Assembly (NCBI RefSeq): GCF_034931405.1
Contig: NZ_JAYGHA010000002.1
Location: 231,875-295,874 of the forward strand
Length of the DNA: 64,000 nucleotides
Source: RDYJ01 sp034931405
Lineage (GTDB): Bacteria > Cyanobacteriota > Cyanobacteriia > Cyanobacteriales > Nostocaceae
Reading direction: 5' to 3'
Part shown: positions 53,370 to 63,057 of the stretch, in pieces
Layout: the number at the start of each line of letters is the position of its first letter
Position numbering within the stretch: position 1 is the stretch's first letter
Notes under the pieces: generated by a model
Databases searched by the model: none
What the model was told of the DNA's origin: nothing
What the model saw: the letters and a program-made list of their open reading frames with translations, nothing else
Translations under genes and position numbers: made by a program

Positions 53370-55928
53370 ATGGAACTAGACAAACTAGCCAGGTTTAAAG
53401 AGTACGGTGAGTTTATCCTTCGTAAAATTGACTCTGTACCCCAACGCCCCTCCCAACAAGAAGATTGGGTTCCGACTAGCCTTGATGACTGTCTCATGGG
53501 TCTGCGAGAGGCTGCACAGAAGACGGTGGAACTGGCTACGTCACCCGTAAAAATTGGCGTGATGGGTGAATTTAGCAGCGGTAAAAGTTTGCTGCTAGGT
53601 AGTTTAATTGGTTATGCAGATGCTTTACCAGTGAGTGAAAATCCCACGACGGGAAATGTCACCGCTATTCATATTAAACCACAAGACGGTTTTGTTACTA
53701 CTCAAATAGATAATTACACCGTTGAGTATTTATCTCATGAAGGGGTAAATGAGTGTTTACATTTCATGTTGGGAGAAGCAAATCGCCGCGCTACAGCAGC
53801 GGGTTTACCAGCTTTACAAGTTTCTAAAATTAAAACCGGTAAAGATATTTCTCACTGGTGTGAAGAAGCATGGAAAAGTTCAAATAATTTAGAATTACGC
53901 TATTTATTGCGGGAGTTAGTCTTATTTTTGCGGGCTTATCAAGCTTATGGTGAGGCTTTGTGTAGTAAACATTATCACATTGATGCAATTACGGCTCATG
54001 AAGGGTTACAACTAACGGAAATGCCTATGGCAATCCAAACTCTTAAATTTGAGGAGTTACCACCGGCACATATTCGCTTACCCAGTGCGCCCCAAAGACT
54101 ACAAACTCAATTATTACAAAATAGTTTTCATCTCATTCACCGTGTTGATATTGATGTGAGAATATCTAGAGAAATTTGGGATTTAAATGGTGCTGACGAA
54201 TTTGTATTATTAGATTTTCCCGGTTTAGGTGCAGCAAATTCTGGTGCAAGAGATACATTTTTATCATTGCGAGAATTGGCACAGGTGCAGACAATTTTAG
54301 TTTTGTTAAATGGTAAATCACCGGGGAGCGATCGCGCTAACAAAATATTTACCATGATGCAGCAGCAACGCCCAGGACAGGATTTAAAAGATTTAATTCT
54401 TGTGGGTGTGGGACGTTTTGATCAATTACCTTTAGATAGTGAAGGTGGAGAAAGAATTCTTGATTTTTTAATTGAAGATCATCCCAATTCTCAACCCTTA
54501 CAAACAGATGTAGTTTTCCAAAAACTGAAAATTCTGCAAACTATTATTGATGGTGCAGATGCTTTTACTACTCAAAAAGACCGCATCGTTTTATTATCTC
54601 CATTGTTAGGTTTAGCGGAATTAGCCAAACGTTCAACTACGGTTAAAGCTGGTTCAGAACAATTTTTGGCTAATTTGGATTATCCTGATTATTTAGAACG
54701 TTCTAAACGCTTACAACAAAAATGGGGTAAATTAAGCGAACGGTTATTAACAACTGAACCGCGTAATCCTTTAGGTAGACAGTTAGGTTATTTTGCCCAA
54801 GATGGTGGTATTAATAAACTGCGGGAATTGATTCAAAATCATGTCACTAATCATGGATTAAAACAACTATATGAAGATACTCGCAGGATGGCTGATGTTG
54901 TACATCAACAACAGGAACAATTAAAATATATCATTGCGGAAATTCACGATCAAGGTATACCTACAGCTGATAGTCCAGCTTTAGTTGAGTTGCGTTTGGC
55001 AATTGAAAGTTTGGATAAAACCTATAGAAACTTTCAAAAAGATTTGGGTAAAGAACCACTTAAAGATAGAAGGGGAATTGTTGTTAGTGATGTCATTAAA
55101 GATGAACTAACTTATAGAATTCTCAATTGGAGTCAGTGGACTTTATTATTTAACAAATCCCAAAATGGTACAATTACTTTAGCAGAATCTAAAGGTGCAG
55201 CAGGAAAATTATTTGATCGGGGAAATAGGGTTAATAATTCCCTACCTACCAAGAGTGATGACTTTTATCCAGAGTTTGAAAAAACTGTGAAAGAACTGGA
55301 AGATTTTGCACGGGAGCGAATTCGTCAAGCAGTTATAGATTTGTTGAATCAATTAGCGCATCAAATAGTTTTAGAACGCGAGAAATTAAAGGAAATTCTC
55401 GATCCAGAAATGGAACAAACTATTGAAAATAAATTTGGTGTAGAAGCCGCAGATTTATTTTATAAACTTCTGTTAGGATGTGAACCAAGCCAATGGCAAG
55501 AAGCGATTATCTTAGAAATTAAAAATCAGGATAAAGCCATTTCTCCAGAAATCATGTTTCCCCTAGCACGACAAGACGAAAAACATAGTATTGGACAAAT
55601 ATTTGATTGGTCTCCAGAAAGAAATCAAAACTCATTTCGTGCTGCTAATCATCAACTTTTTGTTTTACGACTACGGGATGAAATAACTGCTAGTGCTAGT
55701 CTTCATCTTGTCCAATATGTCAGTGAAGTTAATCAACAAGTGAATGCAGAATTAGAAGGTATTTTGGATCAAATAATTCCTAGTTTGCAAAACCTGTCTA
55801 AAAAAGAAGAACTACTCAGATATATTGCTGCTGGAGACTCAACTCCAGAGTTAGCAATTCCCACTTGGTTAGAAATTCTTGCTGATATTGCATCAATTAA
55901 TGAGAGTGATATCTATGAGTATTTTTAA
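53370..55928 (+). CDS. Dynamin-like large GTPase
   Basis: The frame opens at 53307, but the first part is leader DNA; I start at the ATG at 53370 (MELDKLARFKEYGEF), giving 852 aa. G1 is GEFSSGKS (66-73), G2 the Thr in NPTTGN (91-96), G3 DFPGLG (282-287), G4-like VGVGRFD (345-351). The spacing of about 200 residues between G2 and G3 is longer than in small GTPases and contains an insertion. Residues 500-850 are mostly helical, like a dynamin stalk. It is the first gene of a three-gene block (107 bases to the next) and divergent from the CRISPR leader. Role inferred: membrane-acting or stress/defence GTPase. Confidence 0.85.
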   Translation: MELDKLARFKEYGEFILRKIDSVPQRPSQQEDWVPTSLDDCLMGLREAAQKTVELATSPVKIGVMGEFSSGKSLLLGSLIGYADALPVSENPTTGNVTAIHIKPQDGFVTTQIDNYTVEYLSHEGVNECLHFMLGEANRRATAAGLPALQVSKIKTGKDISHWCEEAWKSSNNLELRYLLRELVLFLRAYQAYGEALCSKHYHIDAITAHEGLQLTEMPMAIQTLKFEELPPAHIRLPSAPQRLQTQLLQNSFHLIHRVDIDVRISREIWDLNGADEFVLLDFPGLGAANSGARDTFLSLRELAQVQTILVLLNGKSPGSDRANKIFTMMQQQRPGQDLKDLILVGVGRFDQLPLDSEGGERILDFLIEDHPNSQPLQTDVVFQKLKILQTIIDGADAFTTQKDRIVLLSPLLGLAELAKRSTTVKAGSEQFLANLDYPDYLERSKRLQQKWGKLSERLLTTEPRNPLGRQLGYFAQDGGINKLRELIQNHVTNHGLKQLYEDTRRMADVVHQQQEQLKYIIAEIHDQGIPTADSPALVELRLAIESLDKTYRNFQKDLGKEPLKDRRGIVVSDVIKDELTYRILNWSQWTLLFNKSQNGTITLAESKGAAGKLFDRGNRVNNSLPTKSDDFYPEFEKTVKELEDFARERIRQAVIDLLNQLAHQIVLEREKLKEILDPEMEQTIENKFGVEAADLFYKLLLGCEPSQWQEAIILEIKNQDKAISPEIMFPLARQDEKHSIGQIFDWSPERNQNSFRAANHQLFVLRLRDEITASASLHLVQYVSEVNQQVNAELEGILDQIIPSLQNLSKKEELLRYIAAGDSTPELAIPTWLEILADIASINESDIYEYF

Positions 55929-55985
55929 AGGAACAAGGGAACAGGGAATAGGTAATAGGTATTAGTATTAGGTTTTTTCCGCGTC

Positions 55986-56024
55986 TACCAATTACCAATT
56001 ACCCATTACCAATTACCCATTACC
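55986..56024. repeat. Heptamer-type tandem repeat (TACCAAT/TACCCAT)
   Basis: Six imperfect copies of a 7-base unit, ATTACCA/ATTACCC, in the gap between the GTPase and the Hsp70-like gene. Similar simple repeats (GGGAATA) fill 59437-59473 in the next gap. Confidence 0.75.
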
Positions 56025-56035
56025 AAACTTAAATT

Positions 56036-59000
56036 ATGCCTGTGGAAATTCGTCTTCCACCCAAATATCAACTGCGAGTGAAAGAAAATCAAAGTTTAGA
56101 TTTACCTGCTATCCAAATTGTTGCTACTAATAGCAATATTCCTCATATTTCTCGCATTACTTGTAGTGTCAGAGGAACACCCAAGGAACTAGCAACGGAA
56201 ATTCAACAAACATATAAACACTTTAACTCCGCTACCCCCCAGAAAATCTCTAACTTATGTCAACTAGGTCAATATCCTTATCAATTAGAGAAGCCTTTAG
56301 ATGAAACAGTTAACTGTAATTTACAGGTGATTGTTGAGTATTTTGATTCTGATGCTACAGGAAAACCTATATTATCTATTCGTAAAAATATGGGCGTTTC
56401 CTGTAATCTTTGGTTTACACCTGATTTTGAAACAACAACAAATAAACCCATGAATCCTTTTGAATTAGACACCTATCTCAATAAATTAAGTCAACAATTG
56501 AGTGAAAAACTCAATGAAAAACCACAAAAAAGATTTCCTGGTTGGTTTGCGTTAGATTTTGGGACTTCTAACTCTACAGTGACACTTTTTGACCCCATTG
56601 AAGTACCAATTGCGGAAATTTTACCCAGAGAACAAGAATTAAGATTACGTCAACGGTTAGCAGAATGGTTAAGTTCTCCTGCTGCTTCTGCTTTACCCGA
56701 TACAACTTTGAGTGAGTGGGAAAAGTTCATTGCTAATATTAGCAAAAACTTGGAAATTGAACCAGAACAGTTAAGCGAAGTTTTTGAAAGTGACAATAAG
56801 GAATTGTTTTTAGAAGCAATTCGCCAAATTGAATTATGTTTAGGAAATAGTGAGAGATTTCGCCGCGCTGTTAGCAAGAAACTTTATCAAATATATCATG
56901 AAGTTTTCCGGGTTCCGACTTTAGAATCACAAAATTTGATTCCTGTAGTTTTAGATATTGACAGACGAGATACAGAAATTCCTAGTGAAATGGAAGTATC
57001 GCAAATAGAACCTTTAAAATTGCAGATGGGTAGGGAAGCAAGAGACAACAGAAAAAAAGCCATTGCTCAAGGTACAATTAGTTCTGTCAAGGATATAATT
57101 AGCAGATTTCATCATTCACCTAAACGCTATTTTGGTCAAAGTCGGACTTTCCCAGTTTTCTTAAATGGGGAAGAACAAAATATTGAAGTTAACCAACTAA
57201 TTCAAGCAGCGTGGGCGCATTTAATTGAGTTAACAGAAGATTATCGTCAACGTGCTAGAAGAAGATTTTCTGATGGCGATTTATTAACAGCAGTTGTCAC
57301 CTATCCCACAGTTGCACCTCCAGTAGTTAGAAAAGAAATTAAAGCATTAGTTGAACAATTAGGAATTGATGATGTCCAAACTGCTTATGATGAAGCGGTT
57401 TCTGTGGCGATATTCTTTTTATGGCGAGAATTTGGTGGTAATTTAAATATTGGCATTGAATCTTTTAAAACTCGCTGTCGTCAAGAGAGAAATAAATGGT
57501 CACAAAATGTTTTAGTTTTAGATATCGGTGGGGGAACTACAGACTTAGCATTAATTGAATTAACGTTAGAAGATAAAACTCCATTTTTTGCTGATCATGA
57601 AGATAGGGGTTTAGGTGGACGTTACTATAAATTGACCCCGAAATTATTAGGTTCTTCGGGACATTTACAGTTAGGTGGTGAATTAATTACTTTGCGAATT
57701 TTTAGACTTTTAAAAATTGCGATCGCCGATTTTCTCTTAACAGCAACTACCAGCGGTGATATCGAAAGTGACAAACTAGAAGACTTAATTAGTTCGGAAT
57801 TAAATGAACGCTTTTTAGAAGATGGTAAATTTAAAAGCGGCAGTTTATTAAAATGTGTAGACAAAGAAAATCCTGAAGGTGATGTTGCTTTCAAAGATGC
57901 CCTAGACACAGCCGAAAAAGTCTTACCTACCCGCTGGCAACAAGCACCCCAACGCCTACAAACATTTTACACCCTTTGGGATCATGCCGAAGCTGCTAAA
58001 CTCAAACTAGGACAAAAATTACCCGGAGATGGTTCTTTATTAACCTTCACCCTTTCCGAACAACAAATTAGTGAACTACTCGCCCAAAGTGCAGTTAAAT
58101 TTCAAATTATCATTCCTGATGCTATCTCCCTAACATTAGATAGTCAGCAATTTGAACGGGCTGCAATTTCCGCCATTAAAGAAGCAATTGGTATTGCCAA
58201 AGGTTTAATGGAAAGCCGACTAAATGTTGATAATAAACAAAAAGTAGATTGGTTAATTCTCTCCGGTAAAACCTGTAATCTTGATTTAGTACAACAGCAA
58301 ATTTACCAAGAATTTAGTAAATCTCCTTATTTTGTATGGAACCCAGAACGCATTACTTTTGTTTTAGAATTTACCAAACTCGCTACCTCCGCAGGTGCTT
58401 GTTACGCCGAAAAATTAAGAAGATTAAGATTTGACCCTGAAGAATCTAAAAGTTTACTGCGTAAAGGTGCAAACCAGCTAGAAATAGATGTTAAAAACCT
58501 ATTTTATTATCTACCTTGCAACTTCAAACGCAAAACCCAAAGTAACGAACTCTTAGGATTATTTAACGCTGGACAAGAACTTTATCAACTTGCACCCTGG
58601 GAAAGCGTCGCCAAAGTGCGGACAACTTGGCAAGGAATACAATTAACAAATATCATCTATCGTCAAGACTACGAAGATGGAGAATTACGTCTCTGGGGTA
58701 GCTTCGACGGTAAAACTTTGATGGAGAAATTAGGGATGGAAGAACCAGAATTTCTCAAAAAAATTAAATTGCAATTTGAAATAGATCAAACCCTACAATT
58801 TAGCGTTTTACTCTGTCAAGGTAATCCCCATTATTTAATAGATGATCAAGGAATTAACATCAATTATGTCATATCCGCCAATTCAGAACCAGCAGATTTA
58901 TTTACTGATGGAGAATTAAAATGGAATATCGCCGTTGAACAACCTCGTAAAGACTTAACAGATGGTGATATTGCCATCAATGTATTAGAATCAGCAACAG

Positions 59001-59434
59001 TTGATCAACCAGATGCTTATCATTTAGTATTTGCAGTTGATAACAATCAAAATCAATCGTTGCAAACATTTCACTATTTACAAGATGGTGTTAACGAACC
59101 AGGAAAAGGGTTAATTAGTAACCCCTTACCTCCCTTCCCACAAAATGGTCAACACACCTTTTATATTTATCAAACAGATAGCGAAACCAACACCAAAAAA
59201 TGGATACGTATCGGCGCACTTAGTAAACCAGATATCACCACAGATTACCCATGTCAATATCATGTCACACTTGATAATAAAGGTATATTAAGAATGCACG
59301 CAGGTGAAGTACCTTATTGGACATCACATAATCAAGAATGTCTGAAACAAGAAGGATGTGTTTATCGTGCAGAATTAGAATTACAACCTAATGAAATTGA
59401 TAAAGAACGCGATCCTTTTTGCGGAATACATTAA
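56036..59434 (+). CDS. Hsp70/actin-fold ATPase, SrfB-like
   Basis: Protein of 1132 aa. After an N-terminal beta-rich domain (1-165) comes the ATPase core: phosphate-1 FALDFGTSNST with Asp174, and phosphate-2 VLDIGGGTTDLAL with Asp496. A third motif is WLILSGKTCNLD near residue 745, where Hsp70 has GGS/T-R-P. A large insertion separates the two phosphate motifs. The C-terminal 280 residues are beta-rich. Size and motifs fit COG4457 (SrfB) proteins, which in enterobacteria sit in srfABC operons. Probably cytoplasmic. The partner GTPase upstream may be its SrfC-like counterpart (inference). Confidence 0.8.
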   Translation: MPVEIRLPPKYQLRVKENQSLDLPAIQIVATNSNIPHISRITCSVRGTPKELATEIQQTYKHFNSATPQKISNLCQLGQYPYQLEKPLDETVNCNLQVIVEYFDSDATGKPILSIRKNMGVSCNLWFTPDFETTTNKPMNPFELDTYLNKLSQQLSEKLNEKPQKRFPGWFALDFGTSNSTVTLFDPIEVPIAEILPREQELRLRQRLAEWLSSPAASALPDTTLSEWEKFIANISKNLEIEPEQLSEVFESDNKELFLEAIRQIELCLGNSERFRRAVSKKLYQIYHEVFRVPTLESQNLIPVVLDIDRRDTEIPSEMEVSQIEPLKLQMGREARDNRKKAIAQGTISSVKDIISRFHHSPKRYFGQSRTFPVFLNGEEQNIEVNQLIQAAWAHLIELTEDYRQRARRRFSDGDLLTAVVTYPTVAPPVVRKEIKALVEQLGIDDVQTAYDEAVSVAIFFLWREFGGNLNIGIESFKTRCRQERNKWSQNVLVLDIGGGTTDLALIELTLEDKTPFFADHEDRGLGGRYYKLTPKLLGSSGHLQLGGELITLRIFRLLKIAIADFLLTATTSGDIESDKLEDLISSELNERFLEDGKFKSGSLLKCVDKENPEGDVAFKDALDTAEKVLPTRWQQAPQRLQTFYTLWDHAEAAKLKLGQKLPGDGSLLTFTLSEQQISELLAQSAVKFQIIIPDAISLTLDSQQFERAAISAIKEAIGIAKGLMESRLNVDNKQKVDWLILSGKTCNLDLVQQQIYQEFSKSPYFVWNPERITFVLEFTKLATSAGACYAEKLRRLRFDPEESKSLLRKGANQLEIDVKNLFYYLPCNFKRKTQSNELLGLFNAGQELYQLAPWESVAKVRTTWQGIQLTNIIYRQDYEDGELRLWGSFDGKTLMEKLGMEEPEFLKKIKLQFEIDQTLQFSVLLCQGNPHYLIDDQGININYVISANSEPADLFTDGELKWNIAVEQPRKDLTDGDIAINVLESATVDQPDAYHLVFAVDNNQNQSLQTFHYLQDGVNEPGKGLISNPLPPFPQNGQHTFYIYQTDSETNTKKWIRIGALSKPDITTDYPCQYHVTLDNKGILRMHAGEVPYWTSHNQECLKQEGCVYRAELELQPNEIDKERDPFCGIH

Positions 59435-59509
59435 AAGGGAATGGGGAATAGGGAATAGGGAATAGGGAAATAGTTATTTTTATTCCTTCTCAACTCCTGA
59501 TTCCTGTAC

Positions 59510-59530
59510 GGGTTTAGCAATGCTAAACCC
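59510..59530. repeat. Perfect palindrome before the third gene
   Basis: GGGTTTAGCA / TGCTAAACCC, 10-bp arms around one base, 39 bases upstream of the gene at 59570. This palindrome is a common dispersed motif in cyanobacteria; attenuation between the two genes is possible. Confidence 0.55.
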
Positions 59531-59569
59531 CTACTAACTAACTCCTAAATTCTAAAATTTTTTCTTACC

Positions 59570-60688
59570 ATGATGCAGCCTTTACAACAATTATTAGCAA
59601 CGGAAAATTCCCAAATAGCCCAGGTATTACGTTTTAGTTTATATGGACTAGAAGCAACCTTAAATCAAGCCCAGACGGAATACACAGAAGATCCAGGAAA
59701 GGAATTATGTGAACAGCTTATAGAAGAAATTAACAACCTTTTAAAACCCGCAAAAGTTCCAGAAGATGCTGTTGTTAATGAATCTAAATTGAATGAATCT
59801 AAATCAAGTGAATTATTAAGTGAGTTACGTCAAGTTTTTGATGCTGATTTAGAACTGAATTTTTATTTAGGAGATGCACCACTGCAAAGTCAAAATGACA
59901 ATGATTTATGGAATGAAATTCAACGTCAACTTTTGCGAGTTCCTGAAGATTTAGCCACATCTTGGCGAAAACGTGCTTTAGAAATGGCTCAGAAAGTTGG
60001 CGCAACCGAAGATTATGTAAATCTTTACCATTTACCTTTTGTTCGTGATGAAATTATTTATCCTGGTTTAAATGGTTCTGTCCAAGCTGGGGGTTTATGT
60101 TTGTCTAAAAAAGCCCTTTTAAAATCAGATATTGATCAGATATATAACTCTGAAGAATTGCATTTATTAGCGGGATTTTTACATTTATATATTAAATTAA
60201 TTGAGATAGAACCAGATTTACATCATGCTTTAAAAAGTGTGTTTAGCTTTGATGTTGTTTCTTTAAAATCTCAGCCAGAACAATGTCATCTTTACATTGA
60301 AACATTGAGCGATCGCTTACAACGTACTCAAAAAACTGAGGAAAATACTGACCCAATATTAAATCTACGTGCTTGGCTTGACATAGATGAAGCCATACAT
60401 TCTCTAGTGTTCGTTCCCCCAGCTGAACGTTATTCCTGGTGGGGAAAGCTACAACAAGAATCACGACGTATCCTGAAAAAAGTAGCCAATAAAGCTATAA
60501 AAGCAGGTAACAATGTCCATATTAAGCAATTATCAGGACTTTATGCTGATAATTGTGCTTATTCCAAAGATGACCTACAGCTAGATTATGGTGGAACACC
60601 CGGTGAAGTATTAACTTGTCTAAGATTATACGCACGTATAAATCAAGAAGAAAATCCGGGACGCGTACTCTTTCGGTCGTTACGGTAA
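59570..60688 (+). CDS. Hypothetical protein, third gene of the GTPase/Hsp70-like block
   Basis: Protein of 372 aa with no recognised family. It is predicted largely helical (LEATLNQAQTEYTEDPGKEL, DEAIHSLVFVPPAERYSWWG) and ends with Arg-rich LYARINQEENPGRVLFRSLR. No signal peptide or membrane helix. It lies 135 bases after the Hsp70-like gene in the same direction. Position suggests the SrfA slot of an srfABC-like operon, but I see no sequence proof of homology. Confidence 0.75.
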   Translation: MMQPLQQLLATENSQIAQVLRFSLYGLEATLNQAQTEYTEDPGKELCEQLIEEINNLLKPAKVPEDAVVNESKLNESKSSELLSELRQVFDADLELNFYLGDAPLQSQNDNDLWNEIQRQLLRVPEDLATSWRKRALEMAQKVGATEDYVNLYHLPFVRDEIIYPGLNGSVQAGGLCLSKKALLKSDIDQIYNSEELHLLAGFLHLYIKLIEIEPDLHHALKSVFSFDVVSLKSQPEQCHLYIETLSDRLQRTQKTEENTDPILNLRAWLDIDEAIHSLVFVPPAERYSWWGKLQQESRRILKKVANKAIKAGNNVHIKQLSGLYADNCAYSKDDLQLDYGGTPGEVLTCLRLYARINQEENPGRVLFRSLR

Positions 60689-60695
60689 AAATCTT

Positions 60696-60875
60696 TTAGA
60701 ACTCACCAGGTGTAGGTGTAGTAGTTGGTTTAGATGTCGGTGTAGTAGTTGGTCTAGGAGTTTGTTGAGCAAATAGAGTATGTTGTGTGTTCTGAGCTTG
60801 AAAATCTTTGGGTATTGCAGCAACAGCAGCAGTTCCCAGAAATGCTAATAAAGCAACAGATGCTAAATTCCTCAT
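60696..60875 (-). CDS. Small secreted Thr/Pro-rich protein (59 aa)
   Basis: ATG at 60875 with an AGGA-type ribosome site. A signal peptide (MRNLASVALLAFLGTAAVAA) is followed by a short mature chain ending in Thr/Pro repeats (RPTTTPTSKPTTTPTPGEF). It is convergent with the preceding gene, 7 bases from its stop. A lipoprotein Cys is absent. Function unknown; the low-complexity tail may span peptidoglycan or be glycosylated. Confidence 0.65.
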   Translation of the reverse strand: MRNLASVALLAFLGTAAVAAIPKDFQAQNTQHTLFAQQTPRPTTTPTSKPTTTPTPGEF

Positions 60876-61080
60876 TTTCTTATTCCTACCAAAACTAATG
60901 TCACTCTATTTTGATCAATCCTAAAAATTTATATATCTAACTATAGGTGGTCTAATTTGTATTTCTTTAGATAGAAAAACTGAATGAAAAATTTTCTAAA
61001 TTTGCTGCTTAATATTGATGTAAAAAACAGGAACTTTAGATTTAATAAATCAAAATTTTTCCTATCTATGATTTATTATC

Positions 61081-61806
61081 TTATTCCCCAGCAGAGAAAA
61101 ACACTGGTAAAACAAATGCGACTATAATTCCCACTAACACAACCACTTCAATAATTCTCAGAGAAAAATTACTCTGCATTAACTGATTAATTTCAGCAGG
61201 AAAATTACTGGAAAAATTACTCAACCAAGCACGCAAACTAATAAACCAGATTCTAGGACTATCTTCTGTTCTAAATTTCCCTGAAAACATTGATAATAAT
61301 AATGGCGCACCACCCACTTTAGCAGACATTAAAACATGAATAGCTAAACAGCAAACCATAATCACCCAAGCTATCAAATGAAAATAATACCAAATATGAT
61401 CAAGTTCCCCTATCGGTAGCCATTCTTCTTTCATCATTCTTCCAGATATTACAGCCAAAACTGAAGCAATTAGCATCAAAGTATTTGCTAAACGTTGCAG
61501 ACTCACCCACCAAATTGGTTTACCAAATTGTGAGAGTTTTGGGATCGAATCTGGTTGTAATAAACGCTTTTCACCAGCATGAAAGCTGTAAATAGCGAAA
61601 GCTGGTAATAAAATTAAGAAAAATAGCCCTACAGTTCCGTGAATATCCTGGATAGGATCAATTTTAGGAATGGGAAGTTTACCGAATCTTTTGTCAAATG
61701 TGTTGTAAACTAAGAATCCGGTAATAATAGCCGCAATGACTAAAATTCCGCTGATACCGTGTAAAATTCGCAATAACAAAGGTTGATAGGGTACTGAACG
61801 AGTCAT
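61081..61806 (-). CDS. Cytochrome b/b6-type membrane protein (cytochrome b561-like)
   Basis: Protein of 241 aa with four predicted transmembrane helices plus one at the C-terminus (VVVLVGIIVAFVLPVFF). Candidate haem ligands are His in RILHGISGILVI, DIHGTVGLFFL, FYSFHAGEK-like (here IYSFHAGEKR) and YYFHLIAWVIM with AIHVLMS. This is the di-haem cytochrome b561 / Ni-Fe-hydrogenase b-subunit fold, which moves electrons across the membrane. No hydrogenase genes are adjacent. Confidence 0.85.
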   Translation of the reverse strand: MTRSVPYQPLLLRILHGISGILVIAAIITGFLVYNTFDKRFGKLPIPKIDPIQDIHGTVGLFFLILLPAFAIYSFHAGEKRLLQPDSIPKLSQFGKPIWWVSLQRLANTLMLIASVLAVISGRMMKEEWLPIGELDHIWYYFHLIAWVIMVCCLAIHVLMSAKVGGAPLLLSMFSGKFRTEDSPRIWFISLRAWLSNFSSNFPAEINQLMQSNFSLRIIEVVVLVGIIVAFVLPVFFSAGE

Positions 61807-61929
61807 AAAATGTTTACTTTATGGTAATAAAAACAAAGTGAAGAAAAGTGAAGATTTCAGATGTTATATTTAACAATAATATAATAAAAGTTGACCGCAA
61901 TTCAATAATTCAATCACTCATAATCCTAT

Positions 61930-62739
61930 ATGATTAAAAGCCCTCTCCGTTATCCTGGTGGTAAATCAAGAGCCATCCAAAAAATAGCCGAACATTTACC
62001 AACAACCTTTACAGAATTTAGAGAACCATTAGTAGGTGGTGGTTCAGTCTTTATTTATCTAAAACAAACATTCCCTAACTTAAAAATTTGGATCAATGAT
62101 TTAAACAGAGAACTATATTTATTTTGGCATATTTCCCAAAACGAGCTACCTAAATTAGTTGCCGAAGTTCGTTATATTAAAGAAACCTATAAAAACGGAC
62201 AATTGCTATTTTCATACTTATCCCGCGTAGATGTTAATACCTTATCATATTTAGAAAGAGCAGTCCGCTTTTTTGTTCTCAATAGAATTTCCTTTTCAGG
62301 AACAATAGAATCAGGAGGATTTTCCTTAGAAGCTTTTCATAAACGTTTTACTTATTCATCAATAGAACGCCTAGAAAAATTAGCTGATATTTTAACAGCA
62401 GATGTCAAAATTACCAACTTAGATTACAGTGAATTGTTAACAACAGAAAGTGAAGATGTATTTATATTTCTAGACCCGCCTTATTTAAGTAATAAAAATT
62501 CTAAACTATATGGAAAGGATGGAGATTTGCATACTGTCTTTGATCATGAACAATTCGCTGGAAATATGCGTAAATTCCCACACAGATGGCTAATTACGTA
62601 TGATAACTCTCCAGAGACCATAAAGTTATTCAACTTTGAGAATATTAATATTCATGAATGGAAGCTCCAGTATGGCATGAATAATTATAAGCAAGAAAAT
62701 GCTGCTATTGGACAAGAATTAATAATCCGAAACTATTAA
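61930..62739 (+). CDS. Dam-family (D12) DNA N6-adenine methyltransferase
   Basis: Protein of 269 aa. The SAM-binding motif is LRYPGGKSRAI at the N-terminus, the catalytic motif is IFLDPPYLSN (DPPY), and GGGSVFIYL lies between. It methylates adenine N6; the recognition site is unknown (GATC is the family default). No restriction endonuclease is adjacent in the window. It may be solitary or linked to the NurA-like gene downstream. Confidence 0.93.
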   Translation: MIKSPLRYPGGKSRAIQKIAEHLPTTFTEFREPLVGGGSVFIYLKQTFPNLKIWINDLNRELYLFWHISQNELPKLVAEVRYIKETYKNGQLLFSYLSRVDVNTLSYLERAVRFFVLNRISFSGTIESGGFSLEAFHKRFTYSSIERLEKLADILTADVKITNLDYSELLTTESEDVFIFLDPPYLSNKNSKLYGKDGDLHTVFDHEQFAGNMRKFPHRWLITYDNSPETIKLFNFENINIHEWKLQYGMNNYKQENAAIGQELIIRNY

Positions 62740-62773
62740 ATTACTCCTACGAATAGCCGACAGTTACACAACC

Positions 62774-62888
62774 TAATACCGCTTCTTTATGAGGCTGCGC
62801 TAAATTTCTTTATCTCTTTCTTTGTGTTCTTTGCTTCCTTTGCGGTTCGTTATATAATTCGGCGCATCTTCATACAGAATTGGTATAA
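62774..62888. mobile_element. MITE-like element (TATACCAATTCTGTAT ends), copy 2
   Basis: Inverted relative of 50163-50288: left end TAATACCGCTTCTTTATGAG, right end CATACAGAATTGGTATAA. The interior is TTCTTTGTGTTCTTTGC-like. It lies between the methyltransferase and the NurA-like gene. Confidence 0.75.
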
Positions 62889-63057
62889 GTAGTTGTCTCC
62901 AAAATAAGCTGATTATAATATCTTGTAACTAAATGTTGCAATGTATTTATTAAGATTGATACAATTCGTTGAGATTAGTGGCTTTTATACATAAATATAC
63001 CAACGAATTACTGTATAATAGAAATAAATTTATACAGTTAGCTGACCAGCATCTCTA

